NCBI RefSeq assembly: GCF_000173415.1
Contig: NZ_ABXW01000045.1
Location: forward strand, 1 to 64,000
From: Providencia alcalifaciens DSM 30120
GTDB lineage: Bacteria > Pseudomonadota > Gammaproteobacteria > Enterobacterales > Enterobacteriaceae
Direction of reading: 5' to 3'
Length of the DNA: 64,000 bases
Position numbers and translations under genes: made by a program. Below the pieces are notes generated by a model, which worked only from the letters and a program-made list of their open reading frames with translations, had not been told where the DNA came from and did no database searches. Below are positions 11,780-22,780 of the stretch, piece by piece. The stretch's first letter is position 1, and every line of letters begins with the position of its first letter.

Positions 11780-13507
11780 ATGATTTCAGGAATTTTAGTA
11801 TCCCCAGGTTTTGCTTTTGGTCAGGCTCTCATCCTCAAAGAAGATCCTATTGTTGTCAGCACCCGTAAAATTACTGACGAGCAAATCGATAAAGAGATCC
11901 AAAACTTCATTGATGGACGAAACAAATCAGCTGAGCAGCTTAGCCTTATCAAAGAGAAAGCAGAAAAAAATCTTGGTGCGGAAAAAGCTGAGATTTTTGA
12001 AGGTCATATCATGCTGCTGGAAGATGAAGAGTTAGAGCAAGAAATTGTCTCCCTCATCAAAGGCGATAAAAAAACAGCGGATGCTGCCGTTTATTCGGTC
12101 ATCGAAGACCAAGCACAAGCACTCGAAGCGCTAGATGATGAATACTTAAAAGAACGTGCAGCAGACGTGCGTGACATCGGTAAGCGTTTACTCAAAAACA
12201 TCCTTAATATTCCAATTGTTGATTTAAGCGCAATCACCGAGGAAGTTATTTTAGTTGCACCTGATTTAACCCCATCCGAAACCGCTCAGTTGAACTTAGA
12301 CAAAGTTTTAGGCTTCATCACTGACCTCGGTGGTCGTACTTCTCATACCTCTATCATGGCTCGTTCACTAGAAATCCCTGCTATCGTCGGTACAACTGAC
12401 GCCACCAGCAAAGTGAAAAGCGGTGATTTCATTGTGTTAGATGGCGTAAACAACACCATTTATCTCAATCCATCTGAAAGCGAAATTGACAAACTGAAAG
12501 CCTTCAGAAATGAGTACCTGCAAGAAAAAGAAGAGCTGGCAAAATTAAAGGATTTACCCGCAATAACCTTAGATGGTCATCAAGTCGAAGTCTGTGCCAA
12601 CATTGGTACCGTGCGCGATGTCGCTGGTGCTGAACGCAATGGTGCAGAGGGTGTGGGTCTATACCGTACTGAGTTTTTATTCATGGATCGTGATGCTCTA
12701 CCTACAGAAGAAGAGCAATTCCAAGCCTATAAAGCCGTAGCAGAAGCCATGGGTAGTCAAGCTGTCATTGTTCGTACCATGGATATTGGTGGCGATAAAG
12801 ACTTACCATACATGAACTTACCGAAAGAAGAGAACCCATTCCTTGGCTGGCGTGCAATTCGTATTTGTCTTGATCGCAAAGAAATTCTACACTCTCAATT
12901 AAGAGCTATTTTAAGGGCGTCTAAATTTGGTAAACTGCGTATCATGTTCCCGATGGTTATTTCTGTTGAAGAAGTTCGGGAACTGAAAGCAGAACTTGAG
13001 ATGCTTAAAGGGCAGCTACGAGAAGAAGGCAAAGCCTTTGATGAAGCCATTGAAGTCGGTATTATGGTGGAAACACCAGCCGCAGCAATTATTGCACATC
13101 ATTTGGCGAAGGAAGTTGATTTCTTCAGTATTGGGACGAATGATCTCACTCAATACACTTTAGCGGTTGACCGTGGTAATGAGCTGATTTCTCACCTTTA
13201 TAATCCGATGTCTCCAGCCGTCTTGAACTTGATTAAACAAGTGATTGACGCTTCTCACGCAGAAGGTAAATGGACGGGTATGTGTGGTGAATTAGCAGGT
13301 GATGAACGTGCGACCTTATTGCTGTTAGGCATGGGGCTGGACGAATTTAGTATGAGCGCAATCTCAATTCCTCGTATCAAAAAGCTGATTCGTAATGCGA
13401 ATTATGCAGATACACAAGCGCTAGCGGAACAAGCACTTGCTCAACCAACAGCCGAAGAATTGATGAAACTTGTAGATACCTTTATCCAAGAAAAAACGTT
13501 ATGCTAA
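11780..13507 (+). CDS. ptsI: PTS enzyme I (phosphoenolpyruvate-protein phosphotransferase)
   Basis: Enzyme I (575 aa) takes phosphate from phosphoenolpyruvate and passes it to HPr. The active histidine lies in [13 protein letters not shown], near residue 189. The C-terminal PEP-binding barrel includes [10 protein letters not shown], the metal-binding segment VETPAAA and [12 protein letters not shown], and the reactive cysteine region GMCGELAGD. Full length. It follows ptsH and precedes crr by 48 bases in the conserved order. Confidence 0.98.
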   Translation: MISGILVSPGFAFGQALILKEDPIVVSTRKITDEQIDKEIQNFIDGRNKSAEQLSLIKEKAEKNLGAEKAEIFEGHIMLLEDEELEQEIVSLIKGDKKTADAAVYSVIEDQAQALEALDDEYLKERAADVRDIGKRLLKNILNIPIVDLSAITEEVILVAPDLTPSETAQLNLDKVLGFITDLGGRTSHTSIMARSLEIPAIVGTTDATSKVKSGDFIVLDGVNNTIYLNPSESEIDKLKAFRNEYLQEKEELAKLKDLPAITLDGHQVEVCANIGTVRDVAGAERNGAEGVGLYRTEFLFMDRDALPTEEEQFQAYKAVAEAMGSQAVIVRTMDIGGDKDLPYMNLPKEENPFLGWRAIRICLDRKEILHSQLRAILRASKFGKLRIMFPMVISVEEVRELKAELEMLKGQLREEGKAFDEAIEVGIMVETPAAAIIAHHLAKEVDFFSIGTNDLTQYTLAVDRGNELISHLYNPMSPAVLNLIKQVIDASHAEGKWTGMCGELAGDERATLLLLGMGLDEFSMSAISIPRIKKLIRNANYADTQALAEQALAQPTAEELMKLVDTFIQEKTLC

Positions 13508-13555
13508 CAGCAGCACATTAGTTCGGTCCCATATAAAACGATTAGGAGAAGGTCC

Positions 13556-14065
13556 ATGGGTCTGTTTGACAAACTGAAATCACTAGTTTCGGAAGACAAG
13601 AGTAGCAGTGGCAATATTGAAATTATCGCGCCATTATCTGGCGAAATCGTCAATATTGAAGATGTACCAGACGTTGTGTTCGCAGAAAAAATTGTCGGTG
13701 ACGGTATTGCTATCAAGCCTTCTGGCAACAAAATTGTGGCTCCGGTTGACGGTACAATCGGTAAAATCTTTGAAACTAACCATGCATTTTCAATTGAATC
13801 TGATGATGGTATCGAACTGTTTGTTCACTTCGGTATTGATACTGTTGAACTTAAAGGCGAAGGCTTTAAACGCATCGCAGAAGAAGGTCAATCTGTGAAA
13901 AAAGGCGATGTCGTTATTGAGTTTGACTTAGCTCTGTTAGAAGAAAAAGCGAAATCAGTTCTAACGCCTGTTGTTATTTCAAACATGGACGAGATTAAAG
14001 AACTGAATAAATTGAGTGGTACAGTGACTGTTGGTGAAACCGTCATTATGCGTATTAAGAAATAA
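13556..14065 (+). CDS. crr: PTS glucose-specific EIIA component
   Basis: EIIA-Glc (169 aa) receives phosphate from HPr and passes it to the glucose and related EIICB permeases. It also controls adenylate cyclase and inducer exclusion. The phosphorylated histidine is H91 in [12 protein letters not shown] and the second active-site histidine is H76 in TNHAFSIES. Length matches E. coli (169 aa). A GGAGAAGG ribosome binding site precedes the ATG. It is the last gene of the pts cluster and converges with cysM. Confidence 0.98.
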   Translation: MGLFDKLKSLVSEDKSSSGNIEIIAPLSGEIVNIEDVPDVVFAEKIVGDGIAIKPSGNKIVAPVDGTIGKIFETNHAFSIESDDGIELFVHFGIDTVELKGEGFKRIAEEGQSVKKGDVVIEFDLALLEEKAKSVLTPVVISNMDEIKELNKLSGTVTVGETVIMRIKK

Positions 14066-14098
14066 TTGCGCTAAACCTGAAATAAACCACTGAATGAT

Positions 14099-14136
14099 AA
14101 ACCACCAGTCACTTATCGATACTGGTGGTTTTTTAT
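14099..14136 (+). terminator. Terminator of crr
   Basis: AAACCACCAGT (14099-14109) and ACTGGTGGTTT (14121-14131) form a perfect 11-bp stem followed by TTTATT. It lies between the convergent crr and cysM genes and might also serve cysM. Confidence 0.9.
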
Positions 14137-14171
14137 TGGAAGCTTCACTCTGACTTTAGTTTATTAATGTT

Positions 14172-15056
14172 TTATTTATCAAAAACACCCGTTGATAGAT
14201 ACCGGTCTCCACGATCGCAAATAATCGCGACAATCACCGCTTTAGGATTCGTTTTTGCCACCCGCAGAGCTCCCGCAACAGCACCACCGGAGCTCACACC
14301 ACAGAAAATACCTTCACGTTTTGCTAACTCTTTCATGGTATCTTCAGCCTCTTGCTGGTTCACATCCAGCACATGGTCGACTAACTGACTATCAAAAATA
14401 CCCGGTAGATACTCTGGAGACCAACGGCGAATACCTGGAATTTGACTCTTTTCAGCGGGTTGTAAACCCACAATCTGCACATCGGGTGATTGGCTTTTTA
14501 AATAACGGCTGACCCCAGTTATTGTCCCTGTGGTTCCCATACTGGAAACAAAATGGGTGATTCTTCCTGCGGTTTGCTGCCAAATCTCGGGTCCCGTTGT
14601 TGTAAAATGTGCCAACGGATTATCTGGGTTGTTGAACTGGTCTAGAACTTTTCCTTCGCCATTGTTTGCCATCTCTTGAGCCAAATCTCGCGCGCCTTCC
14701 ATGCCTACCGTCGTGCTGACTAGAATTAACTCCGCGCCATAAGCTTGCATCGATGCTTTACGCTCCTGGCTCATATTGTCCGGCATCAGCAATTTCAGTT
14801 TGTAACCTTTCACTGCCGCAATCATGGCTAACGCAATCCCCGTATTGCCACTGGTTGCCTCGATTAATGTATCCCCTGGTTTGATCTCCCCACGTTTTTC
14901 CGCTTCGTTAATCATTGAGAAAGCCGCCCTATCCTTCACAGAGCCTGCGGGGTTATTACCTTCGAGTTTGACCCAGATTTCTGAATCCAGACCTTCGGTC
15001 AGGCGTTGCAGACGAACCAACGGCGTATGACCAATAAACTGTTCCAACGTTGACAC
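14172..15056 (-). CDS. cysM: Cysteine synthase B
   Basis: CysM (294 aa) is the PLP-dependent synthase that can use thiosulfate, as well as sulfide, with O-acetylserine. The PLP lysine is K41 in [31 protein letters not shown] and SSMGTTGTITG match E. coli CysM. The C-terminus ends at STGVFDK, about nine residues shorter than in E. coli. It follows cysA in the same direction after 81 bases, completing the cysPTWAM order, which fits its role with imported thiosulfate. Confidence 0.97.
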   Translation of the reverse strand: MSTLEQFIGHTPLVRLQRLTEGLDSEIWVKLEGNNPAGSVKDRAAFSMINEAEKRGEIKPGDTLIEATSGNTGIALAMIAAVKGYKLKLLMPDNMSQERKASMQAYGAELILVSTTVGMEGARDLAQEMANNGEGKVLDQFNNPDNPLAHFTTTGPEIWQQTAGRITHFVSSMGTTGTITGVSRYLKSQSPDVQIVGLQPAEKSQIPGIRRWSPEYLPGIFDSQLVDHVLDVNQQEAEDTMKELAKREGIFCGVSSGGAVAGALRVAKTNPKAVIVAIICDRGDRYLSTGVFDK

Positions 15057-15137
15057 TGTGTTTTTCCTTATAATAATTTTTTATTGATTGATAATATAAT
15101 TAACAATCAATTCTAAAATCAATCATCCCTTTTAAAT

Positions 15138-16226
15138 CTACGCGCTTTTAGCAAGAGAGGGGAAAAATAATGGCTCTTTTCCCTGATAAATTTGTGTCTG
15201 CTGGCTTCCTAAATAATAATGTTCACCTCTCAGTGGAACCGTATTTGCATCCTGCCATACCACAGATAACGTTTCCTCACTCCACCCTAAAGGCTGCACA
15301 GTTAATTGCCAAAAATGCCCTCTAGGTCCTGATTCAATGACTCTCACAGGCAGCTGGTGAAGTTCATCCGCTTGCTTTTGCAAACGAATATCCCAAGGAC
15401 GAATAAACACATCAACATCGCCTTGTTGAGCACTGATTTGAGGCAGTGGGAAGGTAAAATTCGCGACCTGCAATTGAGAACCTCGAATATTCCCAGCAAT
15501 TTTGTTCACCTCCCCCATAAATTCAAGGACAAAACGTGTTTCAGGTGCTTGCCAAATTTCATTCGGGGTGCCAACTTGTTCAATATGCCCTTGGCTCATC
15601 ACCACGATCCGATCTGCCACTTCCATGGCTTCTTCCTGATCGTGCGTCACAAAGACACTGGTAAACTTTAATTCTTCATGGAGCTGACGTAGCCAACGAC
15701 GTAATTCAATACGCACTTGAGCATCTAGAGCCCCAAAAGGTTCATCTAGCAATAAAATTTGCGGCTCAACAGCTAATGCTCTTGCTAGCGCTACCCGCTG
15801 TTTTTGCCCACCAGAAAGCTGAGATGGGTACCGTTCAGCCAAATGCGCTAGTTGCACCATCTCTAGCAATTCCATGGCTTTTTGCTTAATAACCGCCTTA
15901 GATGGGCGCTGTTTTCTCGGTAACACCGTTAAACCAAATGCGACATTCTCGAATACCGTCATATGACGAAACAGCGCATAATGTTGGAAAACAAACCCCA
16001 CATGCCGGTCTTTCGCATGTACTTGGCTAACATCTTGCCCATGAAAGCGTAACGAACCGTGACTTTGCTGCTCTAATCCGGCAATAATGCGCAGTAACGT
16101 GGTTTTACCCGAACCTGAAGGTCCTAACAACGCTACCATTTCCCCTGAGCCGATATCCAATGAGATGTTGTCCAGCACCTGCGTTCTGCCGAACAATTTA
16201 CCGACATGATTAATTTCAATACTCAT
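15138..16226 (-). CDS. cysA: Sulfate/thiosulfate ABC transporter ATP-binding protein CysA
   Basis: CysA (362 aa) is the ATPase of the sulfate/thiosulfate importer at the cytoplasmic face of the inner membrane. Walker A is GPSGSGKTT near residue 35, the ABC signature is [14 protein letters not shown], and Walker B is [13 protein letters not shown]-terminal TOBE-like regulatory part follows residue 240. It starts 2 bases after the cysW stop codon, so translation is probably coupled. Confidence 0.98.
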   Translation of the reverse strand: MSIEINHVGKLFGRTQVLDNISLDIGSGEMVALLGPSGSGKTTLLRIIAGLEQQSHGSLRFHGQDVSQVHAKDRHVGFVFQHYALFRHMTVFENVAFGLTVLPRKQRPSKAVIKQKAMELLEMVQLAHLAERYPSQLSGGQKQRVALARALAVEPQILLLDEPFGALDAQVRIELRRWLRQLHEELKFTSVFVTHDQEEAMEVADRIVVMSQGHIEQVGTPNEIWQAPETRFVLEFMGEVNKIAGNIRGSQLQVANFTFPLPQISAQQGDVDVFIRPWDIRLQKQADELHQLPVRVIESGPRGHFWQLTVQPLGWSEETLSVVWQDANTVPLRGEHYYLGSQQTQIYQGKEPLFFPSLAKSA

Positions 16227-16228
16227 AA

Positions 16229-17089
16229 TTAATGGGCTCCTGACTCAGTTTGCTGCCGGCTTAAATGCCATTGCAAAGCACTTTTTACAATCAACGTGAT
16301 GATCGCTAATAACGCTAAAATTGCCGCAGCAGTAAATGCGCCGACGGTATTGTAATCTTGATGAAGTAATTCCACTTGCAGAGGCAATGTATAGGTTTCC
16401 CCACGAATAGCACCAGATACCACAGAGACTGCACCAAATTCACCGATAGCTCGTGCATTCGTTAATACAACACCATAAAGTAATGCCCAGCGGATGTTGG
16501 GGAGCGTTACTCTCCAGAACATTTTCCAACCCGATGCGCCTAATAAGGTTGCCGCTTCATCTTCTTGGCTTCCTTGGCTCAGCATTAACGGAACTAGCTC
16601 CCTTACCACGAATGGACACGTCACAAAAATAGTCACTAATGCCATTCCCGGCCATGAAAACATGACTTGTATATCAAACCCTTCTAACCAGCCGCCAAAC
16701 CAACTATTCGAGCCATAAAACAACAAATAGAGCAACCCCGCCACGACCGGAGAAACAGCAAAAGGAATATCCACTAACGTCAGTAACAATTGGCGACCTG
16801 GGAACTGAAAACGCGTTACAAGCCACGCCAACATCACTCCAAACACCAAATTCACTGGTACCGTTATTAATGCAATAAGCAGGGTTAGTCCAATTGCATG
16901 CAGCATATCGGGATTACCAATATTGGCTAATACTTCTCCCAACCCTTTTTGAAAGGCGGTGATGAAAATCCAGATAATTGGTACCACTAATAACAAAGTA
17001 GAAAAGAATAGCCCTATCGTAATGAGCGCCCATTTTCCCCAATTGATGCTTCTACGTTGAGTCATCGGAAACGGTGTAATTTGTCCCAT
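16229..17089 (-). CDS. cysW: Sulfate/thiosulfate ABC transporter permease CysW
   Basis: CysW (286 aa) is one of the two membrane subunits of the importer. About six hydrophobic segments are visible, starting at [21 protein letters not shown]. The loop that contacts CysA is [18 protein letters not shown]. The stop codon of cysT overlaps the start of cysW by one base (TAATG). Confidence 0.97.
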   Translation of the reverse strand: MGQITPFPMTQRRSINWGKWALITIGLFFSTLLLVVPIIWIFITAFQKGLGEVLANIGNPDMLHAIGLTLLIALITVPVNLVFGVMLAWLVTRFQFPGRQLLLTLVDIPFAVSPVVAGLLYLLFYGSNSWFGGWLEGFDIQVMFSWPGMALVTIFVTCPFVVRELVPLMLSQGSQEDEAATLLGASGWKMFWRVTLPNIRWALLYGVVLTNARAIGEFGAVSVVSGAIRGETYTLPLQVELLHQDYNTVGAFTAAAILALLAIITLIVKSALQWHLSRQQTESGAH

Positions 17090-17919
17090 TAGTGCCCGCC
17101 TAATCGTTTACCAAAACGGCTTTGAATAACATTCACTGTAAAGAGTAAAAATAATGACACGGCTAAAATCACGGAAGCAATGGCACTCGCGGCTGGATAA
17201 TCAAATTGCTGTAATTGGCTAAAAATCATTAAGGAGACCACCTCCGTTTGCCACGCAATGTTTCCGGCGATAAAAATAATCGCACCAAATTCACCAAGGC
17301 TGCGTGTAAAAGATAAAACCGTTCCAGCAATTAATGCAGGGGATACTTCGGGTAACACCACACGTCGGAAAGTTTGCCAACGCGTTGCCCCTAAGGTCTG
17401 AGCCGCCTCTTCATATTCCGGACCTAACTCTTCCAGAACCGGTTGAACCGTTCTGACAACAAAAGGAATACTGGTAAATGCCATGGCAACTGCAATACCT
17501 AGCCATGTATTCACTACTTTAATATCAAACTGATGTAGATACTGACCATACCAACCTGATGTCGCAAATAATGTTGCAAGGGTCAGCCCTGCAACGGCGG
17601 TAGGCAATGCGAAGGGTAAATCCACCAGTCCATCTAAGAATAAGCGTCCAGGAAAACGATAGCGGGTCAAGATCCATGCCAGTAACATTCCAAAGACCGC
17701 ATTAAATAAGCTCGCAACGAGCGCAGCGAGTAATGTTACTTTATAGGCCGCAACAACCTGAGGGTAACTAATTACTGCCCAATATTGTTGCCATGTCATA
17801 TCGGAAAGCTGCACAACAAGCGCGCTTAAAGGCAATAGCAAGATTAAACAGACGTAAAATAAGCTACTGCCTAAAGTCAGTCCGAAACCCGGTAAAAACC
17901 GCTTTCCTGATGTCTGCAT
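17089..17919 (-). CDS. cysT: Sulfate/thiosulfate ABC transporter permease CysT (CysU)
   Basis: CysT (276 aa) is the partner membrane subunit of CysW. It has the same fold, with the ATPase-contacting loop TLGATRWQTFRRVVLPEVSP and strongly hydrophobic segments. The start overlaps the cysP stop codon by one base, so cysP, cysT and cysW are tightly coupled. Confidence 0.97.
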   Translation of the reverse strand: MQTSGKRFLPGFGLTLGSSLFYVCLILLLPLSALVVQLSDMTWQQYWAVISYPQVVAAYKVTLLAALVASLFNAVFGMLLAWILTRYRFPGRLFLDGLVDLPFALPTAVAGLTLATLFATSGWYGQYLHQFDIKVVNTWLGIAVAMAFTSIPFVVRTVQPVLEELGPEYEEAAQTLGATRWQTFRRVVLPEVSPALIAGTVLSFTRSLGEFGAIIFIAGNIAWQTEVVSLMIFSQLQQFDYPAASAIASVILAVSLFLLFTVNVIQSRFGKRLGGH

Positions 17920-18941
17920 TAACGGCGACCTTGTTCCATGAGTTGATCGAATTCACCGCCCGTGGAAAAGTGCTCATTCATGACATTCGTCCAATTGCCA
18001 AATTGAGACTCCACCGTAAATAACTGAGTTGCTGGGAATTTACTCTTATTTTCCGCCATGACTTGCTTATCATTCACGCGATAGTTAAAACGAGTGATAA
18101 TATTTTGAGCTTCTGGGCTATACAGATAATTCAAATACGCTTTCGCGGCTTTCTCTGTACCATTTTTTTGCACATTTTTATCGATCCACGTGACAGGGAA
18201 TTCCGCTAAAATATCCACAGGAGGAACAATCACTTCATAATCTGATTCACCGTACTGGCTGCGAATATTATTCACTTCTGATTCAAAACTGATTAAGACA
18301 TCCCCCAATCCCCGTTCAATGAATGACGTCGTTGCACCTCGCCCTCCGGTATCAAAAACTTCGACGTTTTTCAGGAATTGCTGCATTTGTTCACGGGTTT
18401 TTGGACTGCCTTTTCCATTTTCTTGGTTGAAAGCCCCCCATGCCGCAAGGTAGGTATAACGACCATTTCCCGACGTTTTTGGGTTTGGAAAAACTAATTT
18501 CACATCACTGCGTGCAAGGTCATCCCAAGTTTTAATGCCTTTAGGATTACCTTTACGGACCAAAAACGCCATTGTCGAATAATAAGGCGAACTGTTATTC
18601 GGCAAGCGCGCCTGCCAATCTGCAGGGATCAATTGCCCTTTATCATGAAGGATCTGCACATCCGTCACTTGGTTAAACGTCACCACATCAGCTTTTAAGC
18701 CTTGTAAAATCGCTAATGCCTGCTTGGATGATCCCGCATGGGATTGTTTGATAGTCAGTGGTTCTTGAGGGTTTTCCTGCGCCCATTGCTTTTCAAATTC
18801 TGGATTTAATGCTGCAAATAGCTCTCTTGAAATATCATAAGAGCTGTTCAATAACTCAGCTGCCGTTAGGGATGCGCTACTCATCAACGAAAACATCGCC
18901 AAACTCGCTAACCCCGTATTTTTTAACATTGATTTTTTCAT
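17919..18941 (-). CDS. cysP: Thiosulfate-binding periplasmic protein CysP
   Basis: CysP (340 aa) captures thiosulfate and sulfate in the periplasm and delivers them to CysTWA. An N-terminal signal peptide is clear: MKKSMLKN, a hydrophobic core, and a likely cleavage after SLTAA. The binding-protein motifs [42 protein letters not shown] and [17 protein letters not shown] match E. coli CysP. The ATG at 18941 is chosen because AGGGA lies upstream and a standard signal peptide results; a start nine codons earlier is open. It is the first gene of the operon. Confidence 0.97.
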   Translation of the reverse strand: MKKSMLKNTGLASLAMFSLMSSASLTAAELLNSSYDISRELFAALNPEFEKQWAQENPQEPLTIKQSHAGSSKQALAILQGLKADVVTFNQVTDVQILHDKGQLIPADWQARLPNNSSPYYSTMAFLVRKGNPKGIKTWDDLARSDVKLVFPNPKTSGNGRYTYLAAWGAFNQENGKGSPKTREQMQQFLKNVEVFDTGGRGATTSFIERGLGDVLISFESEVNNIRSQYGESDYEVIVPPVDILAEFPVTWIDKNVQKNGTEKAAKAYLNYLYSPEAQNIITRFNYRVNDKQVMAENKSKFPATQLFTVESQFGNWTNVMNEHFSTGGEFDQLMEQGRR

Positions 18942-19332
18942 GAGATCCCTACTTGTGACTAAACCCAAACATTAACTAAAAACAATGTATATGTTTTGGT
19001 TATAACTTTGTAGTTATCAATCATCATTTGATATATCAAGTTGGAATAATAAAGAGGTTATAGCAATAAGCTAAAAAATCTGATGGAAATTTAAGAGGTT
19101 AATGTAATGAGTAAAGCTCATAGAGATCCTGCGGCAAAATGTCGAGAACAAATATGACCACTTGCTAAGCGTAAATTTTGGTTATTCGTTGATATCGATA
19201 TGGATAAATATGATGGATGTGCCGAGAGGATCAATATCACTCTGCTGCAGCACGTAAAGGACTACAACAAACTGATCAGTAAACACTTTCAAGCTGCCGC
19301 TGTCCGCGACAGCTTGAATTATCACAATAAGA
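18942..19332. other. Gene-poor region between cysP and yfeX
   Basis: The left part holds the cysP promoter: TATACA on the minus strand (18991-18986) with no good -35 box, as in CysB-activated promoters, and AT-rich sequence up to about 19080 where CysB would bind. A 16-codon frame starting ATGAGTAAAGC (19107-19157) is too short to assign. GCTGTC-CGC-GACAGC (about 19297-19312) forms a hairpin that may end yfeX transcription. E. coli has ucpA and mur genes nearby; no remnant is recognisable. Confidence 0.5.
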
Positions 19333-20229
19333 TTATAAGGATAATAATCTTTCAATTGATGGTGCGTAGTAATAACTGCCAGAAACGGCTTTAGTCATAC
19401 GTAGCAGATCATCATATTTACCATCAGTTTCACCAAACATGCTCAGTAATTGCTGTTCAATATTATGGATGGTTGCGCAGTAGGCAATAAAGAATAAACC
19501 ATGTTTACCGCTTGCCGTGCCGTATGGCAGGCTATGGCGCATAATAGAGAGCTCTTCCCCCTCTTCTTCAATCACCACGCGAGAAACATGAGATGTTTTA
19601 TTACGCGCATCTTCGTCTAATTCAACGCTATCGTGTTTAGTGCGGCCAATCATTTTCTCTTGTTCATGCTCAGAAAAACGAGACCATTTTTTCAGGTCAT
19701 GCTCATAGCGCTGCACCATCACGTAGCTACCACCAATATCATCGCCTTGATTAATCAACGTGACTTCAGCTATTTCTTCACCTTGTGGGTTTTCTGTGCC
19801 ATCAATAAAGCCACTTAAGTCTCTATCTTCCACCCAACGGAAGCCATGAGTTTCCTCAACAACCTCAATAGATTGCCCAAATGCCTTCAGAGCAGCCTGC
19901 GCTAAAGAAAAGTTAATATCATGACGTAATGATTGAATATGAATCAACATATCGCGCTGAGTGGCTGGCGCTAATCCTTTACCTAACGTACGAAATGGTT
20001 TTAATTCCGGCGCCACGCTCGCGTGCCCTAATTGCTTCCACACCTCAGAGCCAAATGCAATCACCGCGCCAAGACGATCATCGGGGAATTTTGCTTGCAG
20101 TTTGGTTAATTCATCAACAAAAACTTTGCATCCTGATTTAACCTCTTCTAGTGACCCAGTCACCATGGCTTCAATAAAAATGCCGAAACGACTATGTTCC
20201 TTCAAAATACCACTTTGGGAATGAGACAT
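19333..20229 (-). CDS. yfeX: Dye-decolorizing (DyP-type) heme peroxidase YfeX
   Basis: The protein (298 aa) is a DyP-type peroxidase that binds heme b and oxidises substrates with H2O2 in the cytosol. The GxxDG motif appears as GFIDGTENP, and SHVSRV carries the likely heme-ligand histidine. [19 protein letters not shown] and [12 protein letters not shown] match E. coli YfeX. A role in porphyrinogen oxidation or iron release has been debated for E. coli. The ATG at 20229 has AAGGGG upstream; eleven further upstream codons are open but not conserved. Confidence 0.95.
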   Translation of the reverse strand: MSHSQSGILKEHSRFGIFIEAMVTGSLEEVKSGCKVFVDELTKLQAKFPDDRLGAVIAFGSEVWKQLGHASVAPELKPFRTLGKGLAPATQRDMLIHIQSLRHDINFSLAQAALKAFGQSIEVVEETHGFRWVEDRDLSGFIDGTENPQGEEIAEVTLINQGDDIGGSYVMVQRYEHDLKKWSRFSEHEQEKMIGRTKHDSVELDEDARNKTSHVSRVVIEEEGEELSIMRHSLPYGTASGKHGLFFIAYCATIHNIEQQLLSMFGETDGKYDDLLRMTKAVSGSYYYAPSIERLLSL

Positions 20230-20389
20230 GCATAAACCCCTTAGAATGAATAAATTACACAAACCTATACTTTAAAATAGTTTATCGCATTAATCATGAT
20301 TTTCACCTTGTTTTAACGCAAGAGTTAATCAGTCTAGGTCATTCAGAAGGGTTTGACGTGAGGAAAAGATAAATATCAGTGTTAGCAAT

Positions 20390-20437
20390 AAATTAAAACC
20401 GTAAGTTATTGTTTTCTACAATCCAAAAACTTACGGT
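20390..20437 (-). terminator. Terminator of yfeY
   Basis: ACCGTAAGTT (20398-20407) and AACTTACGGT (20428-20437) form a perfect 10-bp stem. On the minus strand TTTTAATTTATT follows. It lies 15 bases after the yfeY stop codon. Confidence 0.8.
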
Positions 20438-20452
20438 ACATGTATTCGTAAT

Positions 20453-21037
20453 TTATTTATGCCAAATAATTTGTGACACCTTCCATGTCTTCAATACTTC
20501 ATCAGCTGGCATTAAATTATCAGGACCTTGCCATTTACCACTAAATTTGTAGACCACTTTGCTACTTTGTGGCGCAACACACAGTACCGTAGGAATATTA
20601 TCGACGGCTTCCCCAAGGGAACATGAACCATAAGCTTTCTGATAAATATCACCAAACTCAGTACCAATTTGAGTATCCCATTCCGTCAGCATATCCGGGT
20701 CATTAACCACAATACGTGAAACGGTGCCTTTTTCGGGTCCAAAGACTTCCACTGCAACGTCTAAATCTTTCATGGCTTGAAATACAGATATCATTTCACC
20801 ATTTTCAAGTTGCATACCGCCACGTACAACATAACGATCATCAAGCTGGTTATTAATCACGTCACGATCCATCGGTGTCAGGCTGGTGATGGCACCAACA
20901 CCCGCATCAGAAATCATCAATGGGCTGTGAAACCAGGTTGATGGAGAGAAAAAACTTTTTCCAGCACAGCCTGATAGCATCACTACGCCACCAAGCAAAG
21001 AAACTTTAAATAGGGTTACGAATGCGTTTTGGGACAT
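20453..21037 (-). CDS. yfeY: DUF1131 lipoprotein YfeY
   Basis: This protein (194 aa) has an N-terminal signal peptide with the lipobox MLSGC, so it is probably a membrane lipoprotein. The rest matches the DUF1131 family, for example ISDAGVGAITSLTPMDRDVI and VRGGMQLENGEMISVFQAM. E. coli YfeY is reported as a sigma-E-dependent lipoprotein of unknown function. It lies between yfeX and ypeA as in E. coli, where yfeZ also occurs; yfeZ is absent here. Confidence 0.92.
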   Translation of the reverse strand: MSQNAFVTLFKVSLLGGVVMLSGCAGKSFFSPSTWFHSPLMISDAGVGAITSLTPMDRDVINNQLDDRYVVRGGMQLENGEMISVFQAMKDLDVAVEVFGPEKGTVSRIVVNDPDMLTEWDTQIGTEFGDIYQKAYGSCSLGEAVDNIPTVLCVAPQSSKVVYKFSGKWQGPDNLMPADEVLKTWKVSQIIWHK

Positions 21038-21139
21038 ATCATCCTCTTTAGCGGGTCATATAATGCATATTGAGACAGTCTATTTAATAAAAAATTCAAG
21101 CTAGTTAGCTAAACTGCCAAGAAAATAATCACTGGCAGT

Positions 21140-21571
21140 TTAAAAATCCACGTCGAGGGTCAGTTTTTTCGAATAAATTAAACGCTCGGCTTGCTCTTCT
21201 TCATACAACATTTTTTCAAACATACAGATTGCTGCATCAGATTCTTCGTTGACCAACAGCTCAATTCTGCCACAACCTCGGGCAATCAATTTTTTCTCTA
21301 AACGGCTCACTAACGCATTGGCAATACCACGCCCACGATATTCAGGATGAACAGCTAAATAGACTGCGGTTCCCCGAATCCCATCGTATCCCCCCATTAT
21401 AGTGCCAACCACTTCACCGGATACCTCGGCAACTAAGAAAAGATCCGCGCCACATTGCAATTTACGCTCAATATCTAGTTCAGGATCCCCTGAAATTTCA
21501 TTCAATTGACAGCGTTCCCACAACGTCAGCACATCTTCATAATCATTTTGGCGAAATATGCGTATTTCCAT
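21140..21571 (-). CDS. ypeA: GNAT family acetyltransferase YpeA
   Basis: This small protein (143 aa) belongs to the GNAT N-acetyltransferases. The acetyl-CoA binding motif is [21 protein letters not shown]. It resembles E. coli YpeA (141 aa), whose substrate is unknown. The ATG at 21571 reproduces the conserved MEIRIFRQ start; an adjacent ATG at 21574 and a frame open to 21637 are alternatives. A 9-bp inverted repeat, AAACTGCCA/TGGCAGTTT (21111-21141), overlaps the stop codon. hemF is divergent. Confidence 0.92.
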   Translation of the reverse strand: MEIRIFRQNDYEDVLTLWERCQLNEISGDPELDIERKLQCGADLFLVAEVSGEVVGTIMGGYDGIRGTAVYLAVHPEYRGRGIANALVSRLEKKLIARGCGRIELLVNEESDAAICMFEKMLYEEEQAERLIYSKKLTLDVDF

Positions 21572-21707
21572 CATTTTGTCCGTTTGAGCTAAACTTCCTG
21601 CCATTATCACTGCTTTTGATACACAATCAATAATCAATATGCCTTTTTTACCTCAACGGGGTATACTTTACTCATTTTCTTTCTCCCAATGGTTCTATTT
21701 AAAAACA

Positions 21708-22631
21708 ATGAATTACCCAGATATTGACCGTGTAAAAGCCTATTTGCAAAGCTTGCAAGATACTATTTGCCAGAGAATAACAGCGTTAGACGGCAAAGAA
21801 ACGTTCCTCGAACAAACATGGGAGCGAGCAGAAGGCGGAGGTGGGCGTAGCCGAGTTTTAACTCAAGGTGCTCTGTTTGAACAAGCCGGTGTTAATTTTT
21901 CACATATAAAAGGTGAAAAACTGCCCGCATCAGCCACCGCACACCGCCCAGAATTAGCAGGTCGTAGTTATCAAGCGATGGGTGTTTCATTAGTTATTCA
22001 TCCTCTCAATCCTTATATTCCTACGACTCATGCTAATGTGCGCTTTTTTATTGCCGAAAAAGAAGGGATGGAGCCCGTATGGTGGTTTGGCGGCGGATTC
22101 GACTTAACCCCTTATTACGGTTTTGAAGAGGACGTTGTACATTGGCACTCTGTCGCTAATGCATTATGTGCGCCTTATGGTGATGAGGTATACCCTAAGT
22201 TTAAACAATGGTGCGATGACTATTTCTTTTTAAAACATCGGAATGAACCGCGGGGTATCGGTGGTCTATTCTACGATGACCTAAATCAATGGGACTTTGA
22301 AACCTGTTTTGCTTTCACCCAAGATGTTGGAAATGGCTTTCTACAAGCCTATGTTCCCATCGTGGAAAAACGTCGTGAAATACCTTGGGGCGAGCGTGAA
22401 CGCCAATTCCAGTTATATCGTCGAGGGCGATATGTCGAGTTTAACCTCGTTTGGGATAGAGGCACCCTTTTCGGCTTGCAAAGTGGTGGACGTACTGAAT
22501 CAATTTTAATGTCCATGCCACCTTTAGTCCGCTGGGAATACGATTATCATCCTGAAGAAGGCAGCCCAGAGGCTAAGCTATATACTGATTTCTTAATCAC
22601 TGGTAAAAATTGGCTCGAGCATAATAAATAA
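21708..22631 (+). CDS. hemF: Oxygen-dependent coproporphyrinogen III oxidase
   Basis: HemF (307 aa) converts coproporphyrinogen III to protoporphyrinogen IX with O2 in heme synthesis. Family motifs are [46 protein letters not shown] and [26 protein letters not shown]-type C-terminal sequence. The ATG at 21708 matches the E. coli N-terminus; the frame is open from 21639 but those residues are not conserved, and the ribosome binding site is weak either way. E. coli has amiA just upstream in the same operon; it is absent here. Confidence 0.97.
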   Translation: MNYPDIDRVKAYLQSLQDTICQRITALDGKETFLEQTWERAEGGGGRSRVLTQGALFEQAGVNFSHIKGEKLPASATAHRPELAGRSYQAMGVSLVIHPLNPYIPTTHANVRFFIAEKEGMEPVWWFGGGFDLTPYYGFEEDVVHWHSVANALCAPYGDEVYPKFKQWCDDYFFLKHRNEPRGIGGLFYDDLNQWDFETCFAFTQDVGNGFLQAYVPIVEKRREIPWGERERQFQLYRRGRYVEFNLVWDRGTLFGLQSGGRTESILMSMPPLVRWEYDYHPEEGSPEAKLYTDFLITGKNWLEHNK

Positions 22632-22660
22632 TACAAACTTTTGTAATTAATCAGATTTTT

Positions 22661-22693
22661 ATCTGCTAGTTTTTCTAATAAAAATTAGCAGAT
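22661..22693 (+). terminator. Possible terminator of hemF
   Basis: ATCTGCTA (22661-22668) and TAGCAGAT (22686-22693) pair, and the inner TTTTT/AAAAA can extend the stem. The following T content is poor, so assignment is tentative. Confidence 0.5.
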
Positions 22694-22780
22694 ATTGATT
22701 TAATAGCTTAATTATCATGTAGTTACAATAAAATCACAACCGTTTATGATTCCATTTCGTCAAACAAAATGGAGTTCTAA

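Noticed and set aside
19200-19394. A 64-codon frame between cysP and yfeX
   Set aside because: No ribosome binding site, no recognisable motif, and it runs into the 3' end of yfeX on the other strand.
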